Assembly: GCA_033439685.1 (NCBI GenBank)
Contig: JAUEDM010000007.1
Location: 3,214,501-3,278,500 of the forward strand
DNA: 64,000 nucleotides
Origin: Apodospora peruviana
Lineage: Eukaryota > Ascomycota > Sordariomycetes > Sordariales > Lasiosphaeriaceae
Direction of reading: 5' to 3'
Made by a program: the position numbers and the translations under genes. Numbering within the stretch: position 1 is the first letter of the stretch; each line of letters starts with the position of its first letter. Below are positions 19,651-29,618 of this stretch, one piece after another. Below the pieces are notes generated by a model. The model did no database searches, was not told the origin of the DNA, and was given only the letters and a program-made list of their open reading frames with translations.

Positions 19651-21438
19651 ATGTGGCTCATCAACCGAGCGACGTACACGCTCGAGTACCATCAGGACCC
19701 GAGCCACATAAGGTACCTGATCCTCTCCCATACCTGGGGGGACCAAGAAGTCACTTTTCAGGACATGAATCATCTGAAGACGGCCAAGAAGAAGAAAGGA
19801 TTCAAGAAAATAAAAGGCATATGCGAGATCAACCTCCACCCTGATGTCAAGCACGTCTGGGTCGATACCTGCTGCATCGACAAAACAAGCAGTGCCGAGC
19901 TTACCGAGTCGATCAATTCCATGTTCCAATGGTACAAAGATGCATCCGAGTGCGTCGTCTACCTCGAGGACCTTGAACCAGACAAGTGCATCGCTACAAT
20001 GGAACAAATACGGCCGTGTCGCTGGTTTACTCGTGGCTGGACTCTGCAAGAACTGATAGCGCCATTCGATATTTCAATATACGACAAGTCATGGAACTTC
20101 CGCGGGACCAAAAGGGATACAGCCGAGTCTCTGTCTGTCATTACCGGCATCGATCAAGAAGTTCTTCTCCACCAAAGGGAGCTTTCGACCATTGCCGTTG
20201 CAAGGCGCATGTCCTGGGCGGCGCCCCGGAGAACTACTCGGATCGAAGACAGAGCATACTCGCTGCTCGGTATCTTTGACATCCATATGCCATTGATATA
20301 CGGTGAGGGCCAAAACGCCTTCACACGCCTGCAAGAGATGATCGCGTCGAGAATAGACGACTTGTCGCTTTTTTCTTGGGGAGTCGGGATCTCTAGGCCC
20401 CCGCGCCAATGGCATTCTCTTTATGCCCCCAGCCTATCTTGGTTTACATGTCTGGACTGTGGGGAGCTCCAGCACTGTGGGAAACTTGAGCGAATTCACG
20501 ACCCCGTCATTCCTCGCACAAATCTGTCAGTCACGAGCACCGGCGTTGAAATCAAAGCCGCCTTGGGTATCGAGATGGATAAGGAATATAGATTCATGAC
20601 TGATGGCCACCTTGTGCGGGATCCCGACGCGCCCTATACCCACAATATCTTAATCCTGCACTGCGGAGTGAACGCGGCGTCAAACGACTCGGAGGACTCG
20701 GACAGGCATCTGGTAGCTGCCATCAGGCTAAAGGAGACAAACCAAGGCTTCGTCCGTGACAGAAACCTCGGGCTGATCGACCAGTCGCTCCTTTACTTCA
20801 CCGAGCCATCCACGATACGCATTACCAAGGGGAGATGGGAGGATACAACGCTCAATGTGGGAAGTCCCGGCTTGCAAGGATACCCCCCGACTCTAGAGTT
20901 GTCTCTAGATGCTTCCAGTTTAGCACTGGGCGGCGAACCTGACGGTATCCGCTTCGAGACCGCCCTCTACCCACGGGAAAGAGTGATACATGACCTGGAG
21001 AAAAGACACGTCTTCCACTCACTCGGAGCCGAGCGCTTTAGTTGTTTCATGGAAATCAAACTCATTAACACGACGGGTGACGAGCGCCAGTCCACTACTA
21101 CAGTTTGGGCATTTAGCGGCGTCGCGGACCAGAATAAGAATCCCGCCCCAAGCAACAATCCCGCAGACGACATGGCTTGGGTTGCACTGATCACTGAGGA
21201 CACGAACCTACCTGGACTTGAGAAATATGCAACCAAGGACTTCTATAATCCTTACAACCTGTCGAACATCGGGCACCTGTTTCGCTCGATGTACTACAAT
21301 AACCCGTACTGCCTTCCGACACACTGCCGTGTCATTGTCGGAGGCGGAAAGGTGCCGGAATCAAAGATGACACAGATAGAACTATCGGCGGAAACAAAGT
21401 ATTGTCGTGTTCTGGTTAAGGCAGTGGAAACGACATAA
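19651..21438 (+). CDS. HET-domain heterokaryon-incompatibility protein
   Basis: One exon, 595 residues. The N-terminal HET domain (about 1-150) has its three typical blocks: YLILSHTWGDQEVTF near residue 22, VWVDTCCIDKTSSAELTESI near 69, and RWFTRGWTLQELIAP near 122. The usual continuation of HET proteins follows, EDRAYSLLGIFDIHMPLIYG then ARLQE-type FTRLQEMI. The C-terminal part has no NACHT, WD40 or ankyrin repeats. Such proteins trigger or regulate cell death after fusion of unlike hyphae; the partner is unknown here. The codon frame is intact. A RIP-type damaged gene lies immediately upstream and the ferroportin gene beyond it. The start at 19651 puts the first HET block at the normal distance from the N-terminus. 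Confidence 0.9.
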   Translation: MWLINRATYTLEYHQDPSHIRYLILSHTWGDQEVTFQDMNHLKTAKKKKGFKKIKGICEINLHPDVKHVWVDTCCIDKTSSAELTESINSMFQWYKDASECVVYLEDLEPDKCIATMEQIRPCRWFTRGWTLQELIAPFDISIYDKSWNFRGTKRDTAESLSVITGIDQEVLLHQRELSTIAVARRMSWAAPRRTTRIEDRAYSLLGIFDIHMPLIYGEGQNAFTRLQEMIASRIDDLSLFSWGVGISRPPRQWHSLYAPSLSWFTCLDCGELQHCGKLERIHDPVIPRTNLSVTSTGVEIKAALGIEMDKEYRFMTDGHLVRDPDAPYTHNILILHCGVNAASNDSEDSDRHLVAAIRLKETNQGFVRDRNLGLIDQSLLYFTEPSTIRITKGRWEDTTLNVGSPGLQGYPPTLELSLDASSLALGGEPDGIRFETALYPRERVIHDLEKRHVFHSLGAERFSCFMEIKLINTTGDERQSTTTVWAFSGVADQNKNPAPSNNPADDMAWVALITEDTNLPGLEKYATKDFYNPYNLSNIGHLFRSMYYNNPYCLPTHCRVIVGGGKVPESKMTQIELSAETKYCRVLVKAVETT

Positions 21439-21867
21439 AAGTCCAGACTGTATATAACATGTGCCCTGGGCATCACATCGCATCAAACTAAACCTGATAC
21501 AACTCTCTTAGAGAGTTGGACTTCAACAGAATATGTCAGAGCCTGCTACTAGCAATCTTCATCATTTTCCTCTGCCTATAAGGTCCAACTCGAATGACTC
21601 TTGTCTCGCAAAAGTTCTGCAGATTTACAATTCCCATGTCCAGCCAGGAGGTGATGGTCGCTGATATTTGAAACCAGGTGTCGATCATCGATGACAACTT
21701 GAACTTCTGCCTCTGGGTCGCGTTGTTCAACACACCATACTCCAAACACACAATTCACACCAAATGGACAAGATAGAGGGAAGGGGTATCCAATTTATTT
21801 CATTTATTTGTTTGTCTGTCTATCAATGATTTCATATCTTTCAGTAAAGAAATATATCTATCAATTT
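21439..21867. other. Intergenic between convergent genes
   Basis: 3' flanks of the HET gene and of the minus-strand gene that ends at 21868. No coding frame is supported. Confidence 0.5.
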
Positions 21868-22368
21868 TTACGCATTCTCCCTTCCCCTTCGTTGTTGTTC
21901 TCCATCCTCCTCAGTGGCTGATAAGCACACCAACGCAATCTCCTTCTTTAATATCGTGCCCTCGTTGAGATCCATCATCCTGCGCTTGATGTAAAACTGC
22001 CGGCTAGGATCCATGCCATCGTCGTCATCGAGGATGAGGGCCAACTCGTCCGCCACGTTCGTGTTGATACTGCCGTCCGCGTTTAGACTCGACAAGCTGC
22101 CGCTGCGGCCGCTTCTGCTGCTGTTGTTGGTGCTCACGCTGCTCGACCGCCGCATCTGGACATGGTGCCGGGACAGCGGGAGGCCCGACTCGCGGCGACT
22201 TGCGCGGCGGATCATGGTGTTTGTGACTAGGTTCGCGGTGTTGAACGTGATGTGGCCGTTGTTATTGGTGGCGTTGGTATTTCTATTGTTGTTGTTGATG
22301 ATGTTTGTGTCGATCTCTAGACCGAGGGCACTGCCCCGTCGATGACTTAATGCGTGGCCGCTGACCAT
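21868..22368 (-). CDS. Small uncharacterised polar protein
   Basis: From ATG at 22368 (MVSGHALSHRRGSALGLE) a 166-residue frame; an in-frame ATG at 22410 would add 14 residues. It has an Asn-rich stretch, a Ser/Arg-rich middle (QMRRSSSVSTNNSSRSGRSG) and a charged C-terminus with LDDDDGMDPSRQFYIKRRMM. There is no signal peptide, membrane segment or domain that I recognise. Polar composition without stops suggests a real, partly disordered protein. Confidence 0.5.
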   Translation of the reverse strand: MVSGHALSHRRGSALGLEIDTNIINNNNRNTNATNNNGHITFNTANLVTNTMIRRASRRESGLPLSRHHVQMRRSSSVSTNNSSRSGRSGSLSSLNADGSINTNVADELALILDDDDGMDPSRQFYIKRRMMDLNEGTILKKEIALVCLSATEEDGEQQRRGRENA

Positions 22369-23938
22369 TGTTACTGGATTTGTTTTGTGGACGGTTGTAT
22401 GTGGAATCACTGGAATAGTGCTTTGGTGGTGGTTGTGATTTCGTCGAGGAGGAAGAGGTTGGAGCTCATGCGGACAAAGGTGGTCTTGAATAAATGAAGG
22501 AGACTCAGGCTGGTTTTGGTATGACCGCGACTGTAACTTAAAAGTAAGATAGTCTAAACTGAATCGGATATATCTGACTCTTCAATCGATGGAGTGGAGA
22601 CAAGATGGACTCTTTAAGCTTTCATGTGGTTTCGAAAAAGAAAACTCAAACACAGACGAACTAACACAACAAACCCAGATCCACATTCCCAACCCCAGGT
22701 ATTTAACAATCTTCTCCAACACAACTCGTTTCCCCGGGTCCCTAGAGCAGGTCACCGATCCGTCATAGATGAGACTTCAGAGACCAAACAGGCAACATTG
22801 ATCAAGCATTTCGCACTTTTTCTGTGGTGAGGAGAAGCTCCGCCCCCAGACTTGCGGGGCCAACCACAGCAGACCGTGGCTCCTTGCTGTGCCGCAACAC
22901 TTGAACCTACACAGCAACTTCGCAAGGCAGTCGGGTCGTTTGGTCGTCAGGAGTTGGACCGACCGAGGCCCGTCTCTGAAACGGCAAACCTCGCTATTTA
23001 AGAAACTGCGCCGAGCGAGCAGGTGCGGGTTGTCTCGGGTGATGATGCATCAAGACAAATCTTGAATAGAAGCACTGCGACTTTTATTATTGACTAAAAT
23101 CCACAAATCAGTCAAAAGACTAATCGGATTGCATGCTTTTTTTTATTGTATAGTGCAAAAGTTTCGATCCGAACCTAAGGTCCCGATCCGACGCGACGGG
23201 AGTGAGGACCAAACCTAAAAACTATTTCCGGCACCGGGAGCCGGCGGTGCTGCTTGGGCTGGCCACGGCTGACCCACCCCGGCCCGTCAGGACCTTACCG
23301 ACCGAACTCGGGACCGCATCAATTGCACCAGCCCAACAGCACCTTACAAAACTCAGGGCATTACTTCGCACTCACTCATTCCATTCCGCCCCAAAGACAA
23401 AACTAGGGACCGAACGGCCGGCCTGTCTTCCGAAACATACACGTGTAGGTAAATTACCCCAGCCCAACCTGCGAACAGGACCCATCCGTCTCTTCCCGGC
23501 ATAGAATGGGGTATGAAACAAGTCAGCCTAGTTGGATGTGTTGATCCGACAGTGGTCTTTTACTCTGGTCGGTCGGTCTTGGCTCTGGGAGAAGTAGGCA
23601 AGTAGGTTATTGTGATGCAATGATGGATGATGGATCGTAGGCTTCAATGTGTCCAAATAGGGAACAAGGTAAAAACGGACGGGTGTTCGTTTGGCGATAT
23701 TTCGGGATCTGAGTCTGGGGTCTATCAATTCATGGTTTTGGATCTTCAACAGATCGCTGCAAACAATTTCAAGCAATGGGAAAGTAGCAAAATACAACGT
23801 AGACATGAATGACAAAGGTAGACTGCACCAAAGATGCACAACGAGCTTTTCAGATGGGTTATTGTTACATTATTTCGTACAGCTAGCTTATTGACAATGA
23901 AAATATACAAACTCCTGTTATCCAATTAAGCGACCCAA
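22369..23938. other. Intergenic, no supported gene
   Basis: Contains GC-rich patches (22840-22990 and 23160-23500) in AT-richer surroundings. The patches encode only short frames without coding character. They could be an old element remnant, but no terminal repeats or retroelement motifs were found. Confidence 0.45.
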
Positions 23939-25366
23939 TCAGACCCTCGATGCCTCTCTCTCCTGGATCTGCGTCTGAATCGCATTATTCCAATGCCTCA
24001 TCCTCGTCTTGAGAGCATACTCGTACTCCGGCAAGCTAACCAACTCCTTGAGAAACGGCCCAGAGTCACCGCGCCCGTACCCCTCAAATTGCTTCTGGAT
24101 GCTGGTAACGATATCCAGCGTCGCCGGGTTGCAGTACAAACCGGCGTGGCGCATCTCTTCCAGCAAATTGACCACGGCGGTCGCGTCCTGGTAGCGGTAC
24201 CACAGGATCTCGGCGAGCGTGTTGTACAAGGGCGTGCTGACGCCCAACACAAAGCTCATCAACCCCAATTCTTTGATGCGCGGCAGGACGTTGAGCGCCA
24301 GCGGCGAGGACCGCGTGAATGACTGGTCCATCATGCGCAGGCCGTAGAGCAGGTACCCCGGGTAGAGCGGGCCGTGGATGGTCATTGACAGCTCCGTCTT
24401 GGATGCCTTCGTCGTCGACTTGCGGCCGCGCTTGGGCTTTGGTGATGATGCTGCTGTCTCCGGGACCCCGTTGTCGTCGCCACGAATGCCTAGCCGGTCG
24501 ACCATCGAGAAGACTTCCTCTTCCATCACGTCCCAGAGCTCAAAGTCGGTCTTGGAAGCGCGCATCTTGCCTTCGACTCTGTCCCGCTCCAGTTGCCGTG
24601 TGGCGGTGACCTTGATCCTGTCAATCTTCTTCCTTGCTCCTCCGACGCTGGTGAGCATGTCGATGTCCGATTCTTCTGAAAATTCGGGCACGCCTTCCTC
24701 GGCATCATTGTTGCTGTCCTGCCGCTCGCCCTCCATGACACCCATGGCCATGCGCGCCGCCTTGCGCAAACTCGGCGGGAAGCGCAGCAGGGCTCTGTTG
24801 ATATCGTTGGGCCGCTGCAGCTCTCCGAGCGGGCTGTATGAACCGAATCCCTTGAGTGCATTCTTGTTTGCAACAGCGCCGACCGCATCTTGAACGATAA
24901 CGTTGACCATCTCCTGAGTGTGATCGGCGCCATCCGGCCTGGCGCCGTCGGATTCGGATTGCTTCGGCAATTCGTTGTAATCTTGGAAGAGACTTCCTAG
25001 GAAGGCCGGGGCAGGCTCAGGTTCTTCTCTAGGCTGTTCCTCCTGGAAAGAGGCCGTCGCCGGCATCTTGCCGCGGGCGGCGATTTCCTCAAAGATGCGA
25101 TCGAATGCTTCCCGCTCGAGGGGCGTGATGGTGGTTTGATGGCCGGGCTCAAGACCCTCGGCCTCTTCCGGCGGGGGAATTTCGAACGGAATCACATCGG
25201 TGCTCGGTTTTGGACCTCGGAATCGAGAAGGACCGCGTGGGTAGTGTGCTCTCGTGGAGGTGTGAAAGAGGGTTTGGAAGGCGGGTGTCGAGATGCGCGG
25301 CGCTCTTGCGAACCGCTGCAGTGTCCGGGTCTGGTACAGGAACGGAAGGAGGGTGGTCGACGACAT
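23939..25366 (-). CDS. Mtf2-like mitochondrial RNA/translation protein
   Basis: The start is placed at 25366 because it exposes a basic, Ser/Thr-rich presequence (MSSTTLLPFLYQTRTLQRFA), typical of mitochondrial import; the product has 475 residues. The middle is acidic and variable. The C-terminal part (about 250-460) carries the conserved features of the fungal Mtf2-like C-terminal domain: FELWDVMEEEVFSMVDRLGI, LYPGYLLYGLRMMDQSF, LNVLPRIKELGLMSFVLGVS and VVNLLEEMRHAGLY. Yeast Mtf2/Nam1 supports mitochondrial transcript processing and translation. An open frame extends 67 codons upstream but lacks targeting character. It is divergent from the CMR1 gene, 559 bp away. The family call is from memory of conserved blocks. 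Confidence 0.65.
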   Translation of the reverse strand: MSSTTLLPFLYQTRTLQRFARAPRISTPAFQTLFHTSTRAHYPRGPSRFRGPKPSTDVIPFEIPPPEEAEGLEPGHQTTITPLEREAFDRIFEEIAARGKMPATASFQEEQPREEPEPAPAFLGSLFQDYNELPKQSESDGARPDGADHTQEMVNVIVQDAVGAVANKNALKGFGSYSPLGELQRPNDINRALLRFPPSLRKAARMAMGVMEGERQDSNNDAEEGVPEFSEESDIDMLTSVGGARKKIDRIKVTATRQLERDRVEGKMRASKTDFELWDVMEEEVFSMVDRLGIRGDDNGVPETAASSPKPKRGRKSTTKASKTELSMTIHGPLYPGYLLYGLRMMDQSFTRSSPLALNVLPRIKELGLMSFVLGVSTPLYNTLAEILWYRYQDATAVVNLLEEMRHAGLYCNPATLDIVTSIQKQFEGYGRGDSGPFLKELVSLPEYEYALKTRMRHWNNAIQTQIQEREASRV

Positions 25367-25925
25367 CGTTGTCGGCTGTATGGCTAGCTCCCGCAGGCTG
25401 CTGCGGGCGGCTGTGCAGCGATAGAGAGGATTCGACGACTCAGACGCTCCTGGCGCTTCGGTCGTGAGTTGGATGTCAGGTTTGGAATGGAAGGATGGCG
25501 GCGAGGACAATGAATTTCCGAAATTTTGCTGGATGCGAGTTGCCTGCCGGGAAGACACCAACTGCAACCCACTCCCAAATGGCCTAGCCCGGGAGAAACA
25601 CGTTAAAGAGCCCGGGGTAAAGTCTTGGCGTCATGGGGCACGGACGCGTCTTCTGGCACTTTAACGAATTTCCTCGTGATTACGCGGTGGTGTCCGGCCC
25701 CCTCCCCCTGCGAAACGCGACTTCTCGCGACTTTTATCCGTATTCCGTACGGGTTAGTTTAATTGAATTGCTTCGCGCTTCACCTTTCACCTCTATCACG
25801 AGTTCAAGTAACAGAATTGGAGAATCATCTATTTACTAATTTCTTAGCAGCTTGGCTTTTATAAACTGCTTTACTTACTTTCTCTGCCCGTCACCCCAAT
25901 CGTTCCCAAACAAACCACACCCAAA
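25367..25925. promoter_or_regulatory. Divergent promoter region, Mtf2-like and CMR1 genes
   Basis: 559 bp between two start codons facing away from each other. GC-rich near the Mtf2-like start and AT-richer near the CMR1 start. No individual site is claimed. Confidence 0.45.
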
Positions 25926-27599
25926 ATGCCTCCCAAAAAGGAACCCGCCATGAGCGAGTTCGAGCGCAAACGCCTCGAAAATATTGTCAACAACAACGCC
26001 ATCCTGAGCGGCATCAGCACCACCGTCGACAAGATCATCCCCAAGCCTACTCCGCCCAAACCGAAAGCGCGAGCCAGCCGCTCGTCCACGCCGCGAGTCA
26101 AGCGGGAGCAACCTTCGAGGGAACAGCCGCTACGCGCAACGCGTCAGAGTAGTCGCCTGGCGGGGCTCGATGCGGACTCGGACACGCTCAAGCGCAAATA
26201 TGAGGTGGAAGCTGAGGTGGAGAAGGCAACGGCAAAGGCCAAGAAGATGCGCGTCAGCGGTGACCTGAAACTCGGCGACATCAAGGTTGAGGGAAGAAAA
26301 TGGGACAACGGGATGGACGGCCTCGCCGGGCTCAAAGGACTCGGCTTGGTGCGGGGCGCGCAGCCTGGTGTTAGGACATTTACGGATGACGATGTCGAGG
26401 AAACCACAGACAAAGGACTAAAAGATCTGAGGTTGCGCATGGGTGGTCTGAAGCTGTACGAGAAGTGGCTTGTCAATGGTAAGTTTCACTCGGCACTGTC
26501 CGGTCACAGGTGCCTAGTAAAGTGATATCGACATCGACTAATAACACCCCAAAAAGACATCAAGCTCGTGCCACAGAGGATCTATGCAATGGGCTTCCAC
26601 CCGACGGAGCAGAAGCCCATCATATTCGCGGGCGACAAAGAAGGCGCGATGGGCGTATTCGACGCGTCGCAGGAAGTCTCCGAATACCCCGACGGCGGCG
26701 ACGATGACGACGATGCTTCGCATCCATACCCGGAACCGATCATATCCGCCTTCAAGACACACTCGCGCACGATATCGTCGTTCCAGTTTGCACCCGGCGA
26801 CGCCAACGCGGTCTACTCGGGCTCGTACGACTCGTCCATCCGCAAGCTCGACCTCGACAAGGGCGTGTCCACCCAAGTGTTTGCGCCCGCGGACGCGGAC
26901 GAGGACCTACCCATCAGCTCCATCGACATTCCGTCGACCGACCCCAACATGATCATCTTCTCCACACTGCAAGGGTCGCTGGGCCGGCACGATCTACGCA
27001 CCAAGTCGGCCACCGCCGAGATCTGGGGCCTCACCGACCTGAAGATCGGTGGCTTCTCGCTGCACCCGCAGCACCCGCATCTCGTCGCGACCGCTTCCCT
27101 CGACAGAACCCTCAAGATCTGGGACCTGCGCAAGATCAGCGGCAAGGGCGACCTGCGCCACCCCGCGCTGCTGGGCGAGCACACCTCTAAGCTGTCGGTG
27201 TCGCACGCGAGCTGGAGCAGTGCTGGTCATGTAGCGACGTCGAGCTACGATGACCGCATCAAGATCTACTCCTTTCCCGACGCCGGCAAGTGGACGCCTG
27301 GGCGGGATATCTCTGGAAAACAGATGAACCCGACGCACCAGATCCCGCACAACAACCAGACGGGTCGGTGGGTGACCATCCTCAAGCCGCACTGGCAGCG
27401 ACAGCCCAGGGATGGCATTCAGAAATTTGTGATTGGCAACATGAACCGGTTCGTGGACGTGTTTGCTGCTGATGGAGAACAGCTCGCCCAGCTGGACGGG
27501 GACGGTATCACGGCTGTTCCGGCGGTTGCGCATTTCCATCCTACAATGGATTGGGTGGCTGGCGGGACGGCGAGTGGCAAGTTGTGCTTGTGGATGTGA
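25926..27599 (+). CDS. CMR1: DNA damage-binding WD40 protein CMR1
   Basis: Exons 25926-26478 and 26557-27599 give 531 residues. The 78-nt intron has GTAAGT, a CGACTAATAAC branch region and AAAAAG. The N-terminus (MPPKKEPAMSEFERKRLENI) is the conserved start of Cmr1/WDR76 proteins. It is followed by a Lys/Arg-rich linker and then WD repeats, with IYAMGFHPTEQKPIIFAGD, SSFQFAPGDANAVYSGSYD, LVATASLDRTLKIWDLR and VATSSYDDRIKIYSF. Length fits the family (about 500-530). Cmr1 binds DNA and chromatin, rises with DNA damage, and collects in nuclear quality-control sites in yeast. It is a single intact copy. Confidence 0.92.
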
Positions 27600-29618
27600 T
27601 AGGGATTGGTTGATGTTGTGTTGGTTTGGTTTTGGGTAGGGGATTGTTAGGGTATGCATGGGGCGGGAGTAAGAGCATGAGATGATACCATGTGCCTATA
27701 GCTGTAGGCTTACTTACATGGGTTAGGAGGCATTTGTTTGGATTGGTGTATCCCGTAGGGAATAAGTTATACGGATTATGCAGTCTTGCAGGTTGCTGAT
27801 GGGGTGGTGCTCTTTTCAAGATTGAGTGGATAGATGGGAGGTTGGTTGTGGTCAGCTGCCTGCCTTTCTGCCTGCCTGTCTGCCTGCCTGCCTGCCTGCC
27901 TGCCTGCCAACGGTGCCTTGCAGAAACAGACAGTCTTGAGCTGGTCAGGGAGAGTGCATTGGCTATCAGACATCACACTTCCAAGCGATACAGATGACTT
28001 TGTAGCGTCCAAATGTCCGCCTATCCTGATTTTACCAGTATTTCCGGCATCATCGGTAGTTGAATGCTCACAATATCGCCAACATCGAATGCGCGCATTC
28101 TGCGTGGCTCCATTGAACCCGCACTCCCCTTGAGTAATCAGGTAATGTCCATCCGAAAAGTCCTACAATTCGAGATCGCCGACCAATGCTTCCACCGAGG
28201 CGACAGAATCCTGGGGTCGCTGCATGAGCATACAGAAAGAAGCAGTAGCCTAGATCCAAGGAACGGCAGCCGATCCGATGCGGATGATGAGCTGCTTTCC
28301 ACGCTCCCGTTTAGAAACGGACGCGGGAGTAATTAGCAACTCGTAAGGTCCTTGGAATCGGACTTTATGGGATCCAGGGGTTTAGACAATCATTCCATCC
28401 AGTTCAGGTTACAGGGCAAGTCCGTTGCGTCAACTGAGCAAAGTTCAGTTGATCTCAAGATACGGGTGATTCTCTGGGCGGTGTCTTGCATGTGATGGTG
28501 TCAGATAAGACAATGTCAGCCGCTGTTGTCTCCTGGCGTCATGCCCCGAGCGCTGCCGCACCATTGCTCCCGCGTCCCCACTCGTCCCACGCAATGGTGC
28601 CTTATCGATAGCGATAAGATACCCCTGTCCAGTCCCATCCCGGTCCGATCCGCTTCATTGTCACTGACACCTCCGACGGTTCCCTTTCCCAATCGGACGA
28701 AACAAGAGCGTCAAGCTGACGGCAACTGTGAAGAGACCGATATCCGATCCCAAATACCAAATGCCCCTGTCCGGGATGCCATAAACAAAATCAGGATAGT
28801 ATTGTGGTCACGTCGCGTTTCAATCATGCCATCCAATGCCAACCATCTCTTCTTCGCCTTGCCTTTTGACTCTTTGTTAACCACCTAAAATCGGACCCCT
28901 TCCGCCATCCGCGTGCCGCGCCGTTGTCTGCCTGACGCCGACAGCACGCCGTACAACAGCGCCACACACCAGCCTTCAACGCCTCCAGATCGCTAAATCC
29001 CCTGTTGGTCCAGTTTCACAACAGCGAATAAACTTGCTGATACGCTGCGGATAAACAACCTAACTCTGGCTTGCCGACTGCGCATTGCATCAACTCGGAC
29101 TCGAGAGACTGAGACAGGGCGACCTCTCACAGCGGCCATTCTTTTCCCATTGCGATCCCATCCTCGTCCTGATCCCATCTGTCACATCTTCCAGAACGAC
29201 CAGTGTCAGCCTAGCTTCCCGTCGTTGCTGACCAGTGACCGCGATAACGCCCCGTGCCGCTAGCTCACCGGCGACTCCACTTGACAAGCCCGCCCTCCGC
29301 AACGGGACCAGCCAAACCCTCTCGGCTCTCGCCTTCCAAGGCATCGACCCCGGCCCTTGACAAGTTGACGCGCCTCTTGGCCCCCGGATACGGTATCTGC
29401 CTACGATAGCCTGCCTGCTTGCCTGTTAACTGCTCATCTGCCCACCACTACCACAACAATAGAGCGTGACACCGCATAACCGTTTACGAAGTTGAGTTGC
29501 ACTGCTCGCGCTGCTGCAGACAACCGCGCGACTCCAGAGGACCTACCTCGCGTGCGCTCGCTGCGGCAACGAGCCGGCAACCTAATCCTCCCCACCCAAA
29601 CTTATCAAGGTACCAGAC
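27600..29618. other. Long intergenic region before ATG26
   Basis: About 2 kb. It holds a tetranucleotide microsatellite (listed separately) and C/T-rich sequence towards the ATG26 start. Open frames at about 28526-28888 and elsewhere lack coding character and homology. Confidence 0.5.
27857..27908. repeat. (CTGC)n tetranucleotide microsatellite
   Basis: About thirteen imperfect copies of CTGC/TGCC, interrupted by TTTC and TGTC units early on. It lies about 255 bp after the CMR1 stop. Confidence 0.9.

Noticed and set aside
22840..23500. GC-rich patches as a possible LTR or transposon remnant
   Set aside because: No terminal repeats, primer-binding site or coding motif could be found by reading.
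27857..27908. CRISPR-like regular repeat
   Set aside because: It is a contiguous tetranucleotide microsatellite without spacers, in a eukaryotic genome.
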